Source: Marinobacter halotolerans (GTDB lineage: Bacteria; Pseudomonadota; Gammaproteobacteria; Pseudomonadales; Oleiphilaceae). Taken from it: 64,000 nucleotides of DNA. The position numbers and the translations under genes were made by a program. This document shows positions 21,194 through 29,965 of the stretch, in pieces. Position 1 is the first letter of the stretch. The number at the start of each line of letters is the position of its first letter. Location: NCBI RefSeq assembly GCF_008795985.1, contig NZ_VMHP01000001.1:62001-126000 (forward strand). The letters are read 5' to 3'. The notes under the pieces are model-generated. The model did no database searches, was not told where the DNA came from, and saw nothing but the letters and a program-made list of their open reading frames with translations.

Positions 21194-22600
21194 TCAGACG
21201 CGGTTGTAGGTGTCCTCGAAACGCACAATGTCGTCTTCGCCCAGATAACTGCCGGTCTGCACTTCAATCAGTTCCAACGGAATGACACCGGGGTTGGTCA
21301 GCCTGTGGGTCACACCCAGTGGAATGTAGGTGGACTGATCTTCGGTCAGCAACAGGACGTCGTCACCGCGGTTAACCGTGGCGGTGCCTTTGACCACCAC
21401 CCAGTGCTCTGCCCGATGGTGATGCTTCTGCAGTGACAGGGAGGCACCGGGGTTCACCGTGATGCGCTTGACCTGGAAACGCCCGCCGGCGGCAATGCCT
21501 TCATAGGTGCCCCAGGGCCGGTGTACCTTCTTGTGAAAACGGTGCTCGGAACGGCCCTGCGCCTTGACCTGGGCCACCAGTTTTTTCACATCTTGAACCC
21601 GGGACCGGTCGGCAACCAGCACCACGTCGTCGGTTTCCACGATGACGTGATCAGACACACCCAGTGCCGCAATCAAACGGCCCTCGGAATGAATGTAGGA
21701 GCCGGATACGTCTTCGGTAATCACATCACCGCGGCAGACGTTGTTGTTCTCGTCGTGGGGCTGTATATCCCAGAGCGCGGACCAGGACCCCACATCGGAC
21801 CAGCCGGCATCCAGGGGTACCACCACCGCATCACTGGTTTTCTCCATCACCGCATAGTCGATGGAATCATCCGGGCACTTGCGGAAAGCCTCGGCACCGA
21901 CGCGGGTGAAATCCATATCCGCTTTGCGCTGGCTCCAGGCTTCCCGGCAGGCGGTCATCATGTCCGGCTGCTGGCGTTCCAGTTCCTCGATGTATCGATC
22001 TGCCCTGAACAGGAACATGCCGCTGTTCCAGAAATAGCCGCCCTCTCTGATATAGCCTTCGGCAGTGGCCTGATCGGGCTTTTCAACAAACGCCGCCACG
22101 TCCAGGTGCGCGCCGTGGGAATGGCCGCCCTTGATATAGCCGTAACCGGTATGTGGCGCATCGGGAACAATGCCGAAAGTGACCAACTTGCCGGCTTTCG
22201 CGGCTTTGGCGCCTTCAGCGGTGGCCTCGCGAAACGCCTCTGAGTTTTTCAGCACGTGGTCGGAGGGCATCACCAGCAGCAGTTCTTCCGGGTTTTCTTC
22301 CATAGCCGCCAGGGCCGCCAGGGCAATCGCCGGAGCGGTATTGCGGCCGACGGGCTCGAGAATAATGCCGGCGGTACGTTCGGCCGCCTGGGACTGAAGG
22401 TGGGCGGCCACTACAAAGCGATGTTCCTCGTTGGTGATGGCCAGGACACGCACCTGCTCATCCAGCTGAAGACCACGGTCAATGGTTTCTGCCAGCAGCG
22501 AATCGCCGGACACCACCGGCAGGAACTGTTTGGGGTAAGCTTCGCGGGAAAGCGGCCAGAGACGGGTGCCCGAGCCACCTGAGAGGATCACAGCCAGCAT
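21194..22600 (-). CDS. manC: Mannose-1-phosphate guanylyltransferase / mannose-6-phosphate isomerase
   Basis: Bifunctional type-II enzyme making GDP-mannose. The 468-residue product has the nucleotidyltransferase signature GGSGTRLWPLSREAYPKQF near the N-terminus and a C-terminal cupin isomerase domain (RPWGTYEGIAAGGRFQVKRI, then LQKHHHRAEHWVVVKGTA with metal-binding histidines). Length matches AlgA/XanB/ManC proteins. It is the first gene of a three-gene minus-strand run. GDP-mannose could serve polysaccharide synthesis or the predicted tRNA mannosyltransferase at 28841-29950; no polysaccharide cluster is visible here. Confidence 0.93.
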   Translation of the reverse strand: MLAVILSGGSGTRLWPLSREAYPKQFLPVVSGDSLLAETIDRGLQLDEQVRVLAITNEEHRFVVAAHLQSQAAERTAGIILEPVGRNTAPAIALAALAAMEENPEELLLVMPSDHVLKNSEAFREATAEGAKAAKAGKLVTFGIVPDAPHTGYGYIKGGHSHGAHLDVAAFVEKPDQATAEGYIREGGYFWNSGMFLFRADRYIEELERQQPDMMTACREAWSQRKADMDFTRVGAEAFRKCPDDSIDYAVMEKTSDAVVVPLDAGWSDVGSWSALWDIQPHDENNNVCRGDVITEDVSGSYIHSEGRLIAALGVSDHVIVETDDVVLVADRSRVQDVKKLVAQVKAQGRSEHRFHKKVHRPWGTYEGIAAGGRFQVKRITVNPGASLSLQKHHHRAEHWVVVKGTATVNRGDDVLLLTEDQSTYIPLGVTHRLTNPGVIPLELIEVQTGSYLGEDDIVRFEDTYNRV

Positions 22601-22702
22601 GAATCATCCTTGGTTTGAAATTTGGCTGATTTTACCCCAATGCCAGGCGGCCTGTCCCGTCTGCTGTCGCCCGTTTGCCAGTGTTTACGGTATCCTGCGA
22701 AC

Positions 22703-23614
22703 ATGAGCGAGCAATCCAGTGACCCATTTCATACTCAGTACCGCACCCCGGCCGTGCGCCACCTCGCCTGGATGAGCCAGGCACCTCAGCTGATCGACAC
22801 GGCACACAGGTTCGAGCCGTCAAGCTATCTTCCCGATAACCTGCGCGAACGACTGCAAGGCTGGGACGAAGCCCCGGAGGCGGGACCAAAGGTACTTACG
22901 GAAGAGCCCCCGAGGCGACTGGGGCATTATTTTGAGCGTCTCTACGAATGCCTGCTTGAGGACCTGCTGGGTTGGGACGTGTTACTGAAAAACCAGCCCG
23001 TCAGACAAAATGGCATTACCCTGGGCGAGCTGGATTTTATCGTCCGAAATCCGGTGGATCACGCCGTCGAGCACCACGAAATCGCGGTGAAATTCTACCT
23101 CGGCTACCGCGGCGATCACCCCGCTACGCCCCTGTGGTACGGCCCCAATGCAAAGGACCGGCTGGATCTGAAATCACGGCGGCTGATCGATCACCAGAGC
23201 TGCCTGACGCACAAACCCGAGGCCCGGGCGCTGCTTGAATCCCTGGGGATTCCCCTACCAACACAGACGAGAATTTTCATGCCCGGCTATCTGTTCCATC
23301 CCGCCGGCGACCCGATACCACCGCCCGTCGACCATCTGCGCGGAGAATGGCTCTATATCAGCGAACTGGATGAATCAGACGAAAGCGGGAAACGCGTCAC
23401 CCAGAACTGGGTCCCGCTGATAAAACCCCACTGGCTCGGCCCCTGGAGCCAGCAGCAGCGACCGGATAGCAAACAAACATCGGATGCCCTGGAGACGGTT
23501 CGCTCTGCGGGCATACCCCGGCTGTTCGCAGCGCTTCAGCAGTCCCCGGAGGACCGTCAGTGGCGGGAAACTTCGCGGGTATTTGTGGTTCCGGGAAACT
23601 GGCCGGGCGTCTGA
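22703..23614 (+). CDS. DUF1853 family protein
   Basis: A 303-residue protein resembling the DUF1853 family of uncharacterised gammaproteobacterial proteins. Start taken at 22703 (MSEQSSDPFHTQYRTPAVR); an upstream TTG at 22622 is open but would sit close to manC. Visible features are RHLAWMSQAPQL near the N-terminus, GHYFERLYECLL, and the acidic stretch ITLGELDFIVRN followed by EIAVKFYLGY. The spaced E-D and E-x-K residues recall PD-(D/E)xK nuclease folds, but this is a guess. It is divergent from manC and convergent with the GGDEF gene, with a gap of 7 nt between stops. Confidence 0.8.
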   Translation: MSEQSSDPFHTQYRTPAVRHLAWMSQAPQLIDTAHRFEPSSYLPDNLRERLQGWDEAPEAGPKVLTEEPPRRLGHYFERLYECLLEDLLGWDVLLKNQPVRQNGITLGELDFIVRNPVDHAVEHHEIAVKFYLGYRGDHPATPLWYGPNAKDRLDLKSRRLIDHQSCLTHKPEARALLESLGIPLPTQTRIFMPGYLFHPAGDPIPPPVDHLRGEWLYISELDESDESGKRVTQNWVPLIKPHWLGPWSQQQRPDSKQTSDALETVRSAGIPRLFAALQQSPEDRQWRETSRVFVVPGNWPGV

Positions 23615-23621
23615 CATCCTG

Positions 23622-24683
23622 TCACACGGTTTCCACTTCAACCCGGTTCCGGCCGTTGTCCTTGCCCCGATAAAGAGCATGATCGGCCCGGTTAATTGCG
23701 GCGTTGAGATCGTCACCGGGGCGGAATTCACTGACACCGGCACTGATGGTGAGTTCAACGAGCTCGCCGCCCGGCGTCCGCCACTGGTGGGCCAGAAGGC
23801 CCGCTCGAATGCGTTCGGCGCCCGCCTCCGCACGGCCTATGGTGGTCTCCGGAAGAATCACCAGAAATTCCTCTCCACCCCAGCGGGCAATCAGGTCCTG
23901 GGTGCGCAGTTGCTCCTTGATAACCCGCGCAACCTCCTTCAGCACATAGTCCCCTGCCTCATGACCGTAACGGTCATTTATGACCTTGAAGTGGTCAATA
24001 TCCAGCAGGATAAAGGACAGCGGATGGCCATTGCGTTCATAACGGGACAGCTCTTTTTTGGCCAGATGCGTCATATGACGGCGATTGAACAGCCGGGTCA
24101 GAGGATCAGTGGTAGCCAGCTTCCGGAGTTTGCGATTGGCGGAGGTCACCATGCTCAGATAGAAAAACGAAAGGTAGCTGAACATAGAGAACACAACGGT
24201 CAGGTTAAAAAGGTATACCGCCAGAAGCGCTTCCCGGCTGATGGGCTGCAGGGGTTCGATCAACCACATCACCAGATACAGGCCAATGTAATAAGACCAG
24301 AGTGCCACCAGTGCCAGAAGCGCAAGTTTCAGCCGGACACTGACGAACAACGCCGGGATAAACATCAGCAGATAGTAGTGAAAGCCGCTCTCCCACCCGA
24401 TCATCAAAATGCCCAGGCCCGCATGAAGAATGACTTCCGCCCAGATCAGGCTGACGGCCAGCGCATTGCGGCGCTTGCCAAGGGCCCGATAGGCAATGGC
24501 ATACATGGCCACGCTGGCGACGTTGATCCACGCCAGAACCGGCGACCCGAGGAAGTAAAAAATAAAGAAAAACGCAACGTCTACTGACGCGGCAATCTGG
24601 CAGCAGCGCTTGGCGACCTGCCAGAACTGTGGTCGACGTTCCCTGATCGGTTCCATGGCGGACTCACTTCCTGCCTGACTCAT
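23622..24683 (-). CDS. Membrane diguanylate cyclase (GGDEF)
   Basis: Makes cyclic di-GMP at the inner membrane. The 353-residue product (start 24683, preceded by AAGAG) has about six hydrophobic helices in residues 25-175 and a C-terminal GGDEF domain starting TTDPLTRLFNRRHM. The active-site motif is intact as GGEEF, and an RxxD inhibitory site (RTQD) lies five residues before it, so product feedback is likely. The metal-binding DIDHFKVINDRYGHEAGD is also intact. An upstream GTG at 24713 is possible. The N-terminal membrane sensor is not a recognised named domain. Confidence 0.93.
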   Translation of the reverse strand: MSQAGSESAMEPIRERRPQFWQVAKRCCQIAASVDVAFFFIFYFLGSPVLAWINVASVAMYAIAYRALGKRRNALAVSLIWAEVILHAGLGILMIGWESGFHYYLLMFIPALFVSVRLKLALLALVALWSYYIGLYLVMWLIEPLQPISREALLAVYLFNLTVVFSMFSYLSFFYLSMVTSANRKLRKLATTDPLTRLFNRRHMTHLAKKELSRYERNGHPLSFILLDIDHFKVINDRYGHEAGDYVLKEVARVIKEQLRTQDLIARWGGEEFLVILPETTIGRAEAGAERIRAGLLAHQWRTPGGELVELTISAGVSEFRPGDDLNAAINRADHALYRGKDNGRNRVEVETV

Positions 24684-24715
24684 AAAAAACGACTCTTCTG
24701 TGACGACTGTCACAA

Positions 24716-24756
24716 TTTACGTTTAAAATTTCGTTCGCGCCTGCCTGAAACGTAAA
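24716..24756. repeat. 9-bp inverted repeat in the divergent promoter region
   Basis: TTTACGTTT (24716-24724) and AAACGTAAA (24748-24756) form a perfect dyad with 23 bases between the arms, in the 140-nt gap between the GGDEF gene and the flippase/acyltransferase gene. It could be an operator for either gene; no regulator is identified. Confidence 0.4.
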
Positions 24757-24823
24757 AGAGTGAAAATTCTTTCGGCTCAATGGCAAACTAACTCTTTTTC
24801 GCGGCTACCAACGGATTAAAACC

Positions 24824-26701
24824 ATGGATGACCAGAGCCAGTTCCGGCTGCTTTCCCAGCGGCGCTTTCTTCCCTTTTTCCTGACCCAGTTTTCCGGCGC
24901 CTTCAACGATAATCTTTTCAAGAACATACTACTGCTTTTGATCACCTACACCGCCGGCGGGCTGGCAGGGCTCTCCATCGACACAGTGGTTAACCTCGCC
25001 GCACTCCTGTTTATCCTGCCCTTCTTCCTGTTCTCCGGCATTGCCGGGCAGATGGCGGACAAGTACGAAAAGTCCGGTTTTATACGCTGGGTAAAGCTGG
25101 CGGAGATCATCATTATGGCTACCGCGGCAGTTGGCCTTTGGTATCAGTGGTACGAACTGCTGCTTCTGCTGCTGTTTCTGATGGGCACCCAGTCCACCTT
25201 CTTTGGCCCGGTGAAATACGCGATTCTGCCCCAGGTACTTAAAAACGAGGAGTTGATCGGCGGTAACGCCCTGGTGGAAATGGGCACCTTTGTGGCCATT
25301 CTGGTGGGCACCATTGCGGCAGGCCTGCTGATGGGGTTTGATCAGCCACACCGGCTGGCGGCCGCCGGTGCGCTGGGTATCGCCATTCTGGGCTACCTGG
25401 CCGCGCGGAAGATTCCCAAAACCGGCGTTACCCGTGCAGAAATAGTGATCGGCCGTAACCCTTTCAAGGAAACCTGGCACCTGATGCGTCTGGCAACGGA
25501 AAATTATTCCGTACTGATGTGCATCATGGCTATTTCCTGGTTCTGGTTTCTGGGCGCTGCCTACCTGACCCAGTTTCCCAATTTCGCCCAATCAGATCTG
25601 AAGGGCGACGAGACCGTGGTCACCCTGCTGCTGGCCATTTTTACCATCGGTATTGCCCTTGGCTCTATGGCCTGCGAACGCCTATCCGGCCATAGGATCG
25701 AGATGGGTATCGTGCCCATCGGCTCGCTGGGCCTGAGCCTGTTCGGCCTGGACCTGTACCTCAGCATGCCAGCCGAACCCATGGCCACCACCTGGTGGAC
25801 CCTGATCAGCGACAGTGGCTATCGCCGCATTGCCCTGGACCTGATGGCCATCGGCTTTTTTGGCGGGCTTTTTATTGTTCCGCTCTACGCGTTCGTACAG
25901 AAGGAAACCCCGGAGGATCACCGGGCACAGGTGATTGCTGCCCTGAACGTATTCAACGCCCTGTTCATGGTAGTCAGCGCCCTGATGGGCGTGGTGATGC
26001 TCGGTGTTATCGGCATCAGTATTCCGGAGTTCTTCCTGGTTCTGTCGATCATGAACCTGATCGTCGCCGGCTTTGTGTACCAGCAGTTGCCGGAATTCGT
26101 GTTGCGCTTCATCGTCTGGATTCTGTCCCACACCATCTACCGGGTTCGTCATCAGGGTCTGCGTAATATTCCGGACGAGGGGCCGGTTCTGCTGGTGTGC
26201 AACCATGTGACCTATATGGATGCACTGGTGATCGCCGGCGCGGTCAGGCGCCCGGTGCGCTTTGTGATGGACCACCACATCTTTCGCACGCCGGTTCTGG
26301 GCGGCATCTTCAGAATGGCCAAAGCCATTCCCATCGGATCGAAGAATACCGTCCCCGACATCTATAACGCCGCATTCGAGCGCATTGATGAAGAACTGGC
26401 TGCCGGGCATGTGGTGTGCATTTTTCCCGAGGGCCGCCTGACCACCGACGGAGAGATTTCGGCTTTCCGTAGCGGCGTGGATATCATCCTGCAGCGTCGC
26501 CCGGTACCGGTGGTGCCCATGGCGCTTCGTGGCCTGTGGGGCAGCTTCTTCAGTCATTGCGGCGGGCCCGCCATGAGACATTTCCCGACCCGATTCTGGT
26601 CCCGGATCGAGCTTCTGGCAGAGCCGCCCATTGCCCCGGAAAACGCAGGCGCAGAAATGCTGGAAGTGCGGGTAAAAGACCTGCGCGGTAACCACCAATA
26701 G
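24824..26701 (+). CDS. MFS lysophospholipid transporter fused to PlsC-type acyltransferase
   Basis: The 625-residue protein joins an LplT-like major-facilitator domain (about residues 10-400, opening RFLPFFLTQFSGAFNDNLFK) to a 1-acylglycerophosphate-acyltransferase domain (about 430-625). The acyltransferase has the HX4D catalytic motif (HVTYMD, His461/Asp466), the FPEGRLT substrate motif and VVPMALRG. In enterobacteria LplT and the Aas acyltransferase/acyl-ACP synthetase are separate neighbours that import and re-acylate lysophospholipid; here flippase and acyltransferase are one chain and no acyl-ACP synthetase domain is present. The role in lysophospholipid repair is inference from the two domains. 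Confidence 0.9.
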   Translation: MDDQSQFRLLSQRRFLPFFLTQFSGAFNDNLFKNILLLLITYTAGGLAGLSIDTVVNLAALLFILPFFLFSGIAGQMADKYEKSGFIRWVKLAEIIIMATAAVGLWYQWYELLLLLLFLMGTQSTFFGPVKYAILPQVLKNEELIGGNALVEMGTFVAILVGTIAAGLLMGFDQPHRLAAAGALGIAILGYLAARKIPKTGVTRAEIVIGRNPFKETWHLMRLATENYSVLMCIMAISWFWFLGAAYLTQFPNFAQSDLKGDETVVTLLLAIFTIGIALGSMACERLSGHRIEMGIVPIGSLGLSLFGLDLYLSMPAEPMATTWWTLISDSGYRRIALDLMAIGFFGGLFIVPLYAFVQKETPEDHRAQVIAALNVFNALFMVVSALMGVVMLGVIGISIPEFFLVLSIMNLIVAGFVYQQLPEFVLRFIVWILSHTIYRVRHQGLRNIPDEGPVLLVCNHVTYMDALVIAGAVRRPVRFVMDHHIFRTPVLGGIFRMAKAIPIGSKNTVPDIYNAAFERIDEELAAGHVVCIFPEGRLTTDGEISAFRSGVDIILQRRPVPVVPMALRGLWGSFFSHCGGPAMRHFPTRFWSRIELLAEPPIAPENAGAEMLEVRVKDLRGNHQ

Positions 26702-26791
26702 GTGACCGGATATGACAAGCGGTTGACCCGGGAGCCAATCTCCTGCAACCTAATCTGGTTTCATTACGCAACCTGATAACGGAGATCATCT

Positions 26792-27817
26792 GTGAGCGAT
26801 ATAACCAATCGAGCGATTGTTCTGAAAAAACGCCCCCAGGGCGAGATTCAGGAAGGCGACCTGGTGATGGAAGAACGACCGGTCCGCGATCTGAAAGAGG
26901 GAGAGGTTCTGGCCAAAGTGCTCTGGCTCTCGCTGGACCCCTACATGCGCCCGCGGATGAACGATGCCAAGGGCTACATGGACCCGATTGGTATCGACGA
27001 GGTCATCGTGGGCGAATCCGTCGCACGGATCGTTGAGTCCCGTTCACCCGATCTGAAAGAAGGCGATCTGGTTACCTGTTATTCCGGCTGGCAGGAATAC
27101 GTTGTATTCCCCGGCAACGCCGAGATGGTCTACAAGATTGACCAGAAACCTGGCGTACCGCTTCAGACCTACCTGGGTGTTGCCGGCATGCCCGGCCGCA
27201 CGGGCTACTGTGGCCTGATGTATGTGGGCAAACCGAAAGCCGGCGAAACGGTTGTGGTATCAGCCGCGTCCGGCCCCGTGGGCACCGTGGTCGGCCAGAC
27301 GGCGAAGAAGGAAGGCTGTCGCGCCGTGGGCGTTGCCGGTGGACCAGAGAAGTGCCGCTTCGTGGTGGAAGAGCTGGGCTTTGACGCCTGCGTGGACTAC
27401 AAGGCGGGCAATCTGGAAGCGGACCTGAAAGCCGCCTGCCCCGACGGAATCGACATCTATTTCGAGAATGTTGGTGGTGCGGTAACTCGGGCTGTAGCGC
27501 CTCTGCTGAACCCGGGTGCACGGGTGCCGATCTGCGGTTTCGTCTCGGCCTACAATGCTGAGGACATGAGTTCCGTGGAAACCCCCTTCCACATTCTGAA
27601 GGCGCTTGACCCTGTGCCGGAACACCGGTTCTTCCTGGTGACCGAATGGCAGGACAAGCACCAGGAAATCACCTCGATCCTGGCAGACCGCATTGCCTCC
27701 GGTGAGTTGAAGTATCGCGAAACCGTCGCCGAAGGCCTGGAAAACGCGCCGGAAGCGTTCAAAGGCATGCTGAAAGGCAAGAACTTCGGCAAGCAGTTGG
27801 TCCACGTCGCAGACTGA
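26792..27817 (+). CDS. NADP-dependent medium-chain reductase (CurA/leukotriene B4 dehydrogenase type)
   Basis: Zinc-independent MDR-family reductase, 341 residues, GTG start with GGAG 7 nt upstream. The Rossmann region reads VVSAASGPVGTVVGQTAKKEGC, followed by GVAGGPEKC, the NADPH-specific pattern of the CurA/LTB4DH group. SLDPYMRPRM near residue 45 and YFENVGG are further hallmarks. Such enzymes reduce the double bond of alpha,beta-unsaturated carbonyls; the natural substrate cannot be told from sequence. It converges with the next quinone-reductase-like gene. Confidence 0.9.
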   Translation: MSDITNRAIVLKKRPQGEIQEGDLVMEERPVRDLKEGEVLAKVLWLSLDPYMRPRMNDAKGYMDPIGIDEVIVGESVARIVESRSPDLKEGDLVTCYSGWQEYVVFPGNAEMVYKIDQKPGVPLQTYLGVAGMPGRTGYCGLMYVGKPKAGETVVVSAASGPVGTVVGQTAKKEGCRAVGVAGGPEKCRFVVEELGFDACVDYKAGNLEADLKAACPDGIDIYFENVGGAVTRAVAPLLNPGARVPICGFVSAYNAEDMSSVETPFHILKALDPVPEHRFFLVTEWQDKHQEITSILADRIASGELKYRETVAEGLENAPEAFKGMLKGKNFGKQLVHVAD

Positions 27818-27830
27818 TTGACAACACAGA

Positions 27831-27855
27831 TTGCCGGGCCATCAGCGCCCGGCAA
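27831..27855. terminator. Possible hairpin between convergent reductase genes
   Basis: A 9-bp GC-rich inverted repeat (27831-27839 and 27847-27855, loop 7) spans the stop codon of the minus-strand reductase and follows the plus-strand one. There is no T-run on either side, so it is at best a weak bidirectional terminator. Confidence 0.35.
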
Positions 27856-28813
27856 CTTCCAGTAACACCTTCCCGGTATTGCGGTCGTCCGCCACATAGG
27901 CCATGGCCGCCCCCGCTTCATCAATAGGCCATGAGCAGTCAATAACAGGCTCGATCTGGCGGGCACTGAGCAAGGGCCAGACGTTCTTGTAAAGGGCCGT
28001 CATCACCTGGCCTTTATCCACCACTGTTCGTGAACGCAGTGTTGAACCGATCAGCCGCTGGCGCTTGACCAGCATCAGCCCCAGGTCCACCTCTGCCATG
28101 CGACCACCCAGCAGACCGATCAGCACGATCCGGCCATCCACGTTCAGCACTTTCTGATCTTCAGCGATATAGCTGCCACCCACCGGGTCCAGCACCATAT
28201 CGACGCCACCCCAGGCCTTCACGGCGTCCACAAAAGAACCCTTCTTCCGATTCCAGCAGCCGGACGCACCCAACCGCTTGCAGATTTCCAGCTTGTCGTC
28301 ATTGCCGGCCGTGGCGAATACCGGGTTACCAAGCGCAGTGGCCAGCTGAATAACGGCGGTTCCCAGGCCACTGGCGGCGGCATGAACCAGCACTTTTTCG
28401 CCGGGTTTCAACATGGCTTCGTGATAGAGGTTAAGCCATGCGGTGGCAAATACCTCGGGAATGGCAGCTGCTTCCCGCAGGCCGTAACCTTTCGGAACCG
28501 GTAACACCTGAACCGCAGGCACCACCACCTGGGTGGCATAGCCGCCACCGGTCAGCAGGGCACATACCTCGTCGCCCGGTTTCAGCGTTGTGACACCCTC
28601 ACCCACCCGGGCAACGGTGCCGCTGACTTCCAGGCCCAGAATCTCCGAGGCGCCCGGCGGTGGCGGATAAACGCCTGCCCTTTGCATCAGGTCAGCGCGA
28701 TTCACCGCCGTCCAGGCAACATCAATCGCCACCTGGTTCTCCGGCACTTCCGAGACCGGTTCGCAGTCTTCCCAGATCAGCGATTCACCCTCGACCCTGA
28801 TGGCTTTTGTCAT
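27842..28813 (-). CDS. NAD(P)H quinone oxidoreductase, PIG3-like MDR family
   Basis: A 323-residue medium-chain reductase close to the TP53I3/PIG3 group of NADPH:quinone oxidoreductases. Visible hallmarks are the opening MTKAIRVEGESLIWEDCEPV, NRADLMQRAGVYPPPPGASE, ILGLEVSGTVARVG and the nucleotide-binding VHAAASGLGTAVIQLA. No catalytic zinc ligands are seen. A good AGGAA site precedes the ATG. It is the last gene of the minus-strand run beginning with glycerate kinase at 34715 and lies 27 nt downstream of the DUF3524 gene. Any metabolic link with the glucosylglycerate genes is not evident. Confidence 0.9.
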   Translation of the reverse strand: MTKAIRVEGESLIWEDCEPVSEVPENQVAIDVAWTAVNRADLMQRAGVYPPPPGASEILGLEVSGTVARVGEGVTTLKPGDEVCALLTGGGYATQVVVPAVQVLPVPKGYGLREAAAIPEVFATAWLNLYHEAMLKPGEKVLVHAAASGLGTAVIQLATALGNPVFATAGNDDKLEICKRLGASGCWNRKKGSFVDAVKAWGGVDMVLDPVGGSYIAEDQKVLNVDGRIVLIGLLGGRMAEVDLGLMLVKRQRLIGSTLRSRTVVDKGQVMTALYKNVWPLLSARQIEPVIDCSWPIDEAGAAMAYVADDRNTGKVLLEVAGR

Positions 28814-28840
28814 CTGTTCCTACCCCCGACTTTTCATGTT

Positions 28841-29950
28841 TTAGTTCCCGTCGTGATTCAAGAGCGACCGAATCTCTTCCCGATACTGTTTTTTCAGTTC
28901 GCTCAGCCGCCAGAATTCCGGCGCCTCACTCTTTGGTGAAGTTGCCAGCATCCTTAGCAGCGTGTCTGCTGCGTCTTGTGCTTCCGCCTTTGGATCATTT
29001 TCATAACTGGCGTAGCGCTGGGCCCCGGGTACATATTCCGGGTATGCCAGACGGTCAGGCGCCAGGGCCACACACCCTGATGCCATGGCCTCAAGCACCG
29101 ACAGGCCCTGGAAATCATGCAGCGCGGTGGACACCACCACATTCGCCTGCCCAAGCAGTTGATCATAGGCCGCCCGGTCTTGCAGATAGCCCCAATTCAG
29201 AATACGTGCGCCGTGCCGTGACTGTATCTGATCAAATGCCTCAGGTGACTTCCGGAACTGCTCACCCACCACACTCAGCCGGAAATCTTGCCCCATGCGT
29301 TCAAGGGCGTCCAGCAGCAGAAGCAGCCTGTCCGGTGCCTTATCGTATTCCCATCGATGGTTCCAGAGAAGATGCGGACAGGACGTGTTCAGTTGCCGTG
29401 CGGACGGTTCGAACAGTCGGTCTTCAATGGGCACCGGCAGAACGGCGGATTTGTGCTGCAGATCGGCGATCAGCCCGTCCGGACGGCCATCGGGCATCTT
29501 GTCGAGGAAATTCCGCGCCCCCGCCAGAAAGCTGCGGCGATTCCAGTCACTGTTAAACAGCACCCGGTCAGCGGCAATGGCGCTGTAGAGGTTGACAACC
29601 TGAGGCTCGACGCTGGCATGCTGCAGACCGGAATCCGGATAGGCAAACTGGTTTTCGTGCATATAAAGCAGGCAGGGGGTGCGGGCAAACCGCGGATGAA
29701 AGCCCCGAAAAGACGCCAGATCCACCATGGAGGTGGCGATGATCAGATCAGCGGGCGTCTGAAGCGCCGGTTCGTTCAGCCAGGTCAGTGCATTGCCGCG
29801 AATCCGCCAGCGAAAGAAACGGGGTGGCAGCGCCAGAACCTCCCAGTGGAAATCCGGCTGGCTGGCGACCAGCTGTTCCCGCCAGCGCTGGTGGCTGCCT
29901 GCGTCATAGGCGGATAACAACAGTAATCGAGGCTTCGGTGAAGACGGCAT
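28841..29950 (-). CDS. DUF3524 glycosyltransferase, probable tRNA-queuosine alpha-mannosyltransferase
   Basis: A 369-residue GT4-type glycosyltransferase with the N-terminal DUF3524 module: LLSAYDAGSHQRWREQL, LPPRFFRWRIRGNALTW and CLLYMHENQFAYP. These closely recall vertebrate GTDC1/QTMAN, which adds mannose from GDP-mannose to queuosine in tRNA-Asp. The C-terminal donor domain has VNLYSAIAADRVLFNSDWNR and FQGLSVLEAMASGCVALAPDR. That the bacterial protein acts on queuosine is inference. It lies 15 nt after the phosphorylase gene and is probably co-transcribed; ManC (21194-22600) could supply GDP-mannose. Confidence 0.82.
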   Translation of the reverse strand: MPSSPKPRLLLLSAYDAGSHQRWREQLVASQPDFHWEVLALPPRFFRWRIRGNALTWLNEPALQTPADLIIATSMVDLASFRGFHPRFARTPCLLYMHENQFAYPDSGLQHASVEPQVVNLYSAIAADRVLFNSDWNRRSFLAGARNFLDKMPDGRPDGLIADLQHKSAVLPVPIEDRLFEPSARQLNTSCPHLLWNHRWEYDKAPDRLLLLLDALERMGQDFRLSVVGEQFRKSPEAFDQIQSRHGARILNWGYLQDRAAYDQLLGQANVVVSTALHDFQGLSVLEAMASGCVALAPDRLAYPEYVPGAQRYASYENDPKAEAQDAADTLLRMLATSPKSEAPEFWRLSELKKQYREEIRSLLNHDGN

Positions 29951-29965
29951 GGCCGCATTCTGCCA

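Noticed and set aside
23484..24587. 367-codon plus-strand frame opposite the GGDEF gene
   Set aside because: It overlaps the end of DUF1853 and the whole cyclase; no domain is visible and the cyclase motifs are intact on the other strand.
25682..26698. 338-codon minus-strand frame opposite the flippase/acyltransferase
   Set aside because: The plus-strand gene has clear MFS and HX4D motifs; the antisense product is His/Gln/Asp-rich and patternless.
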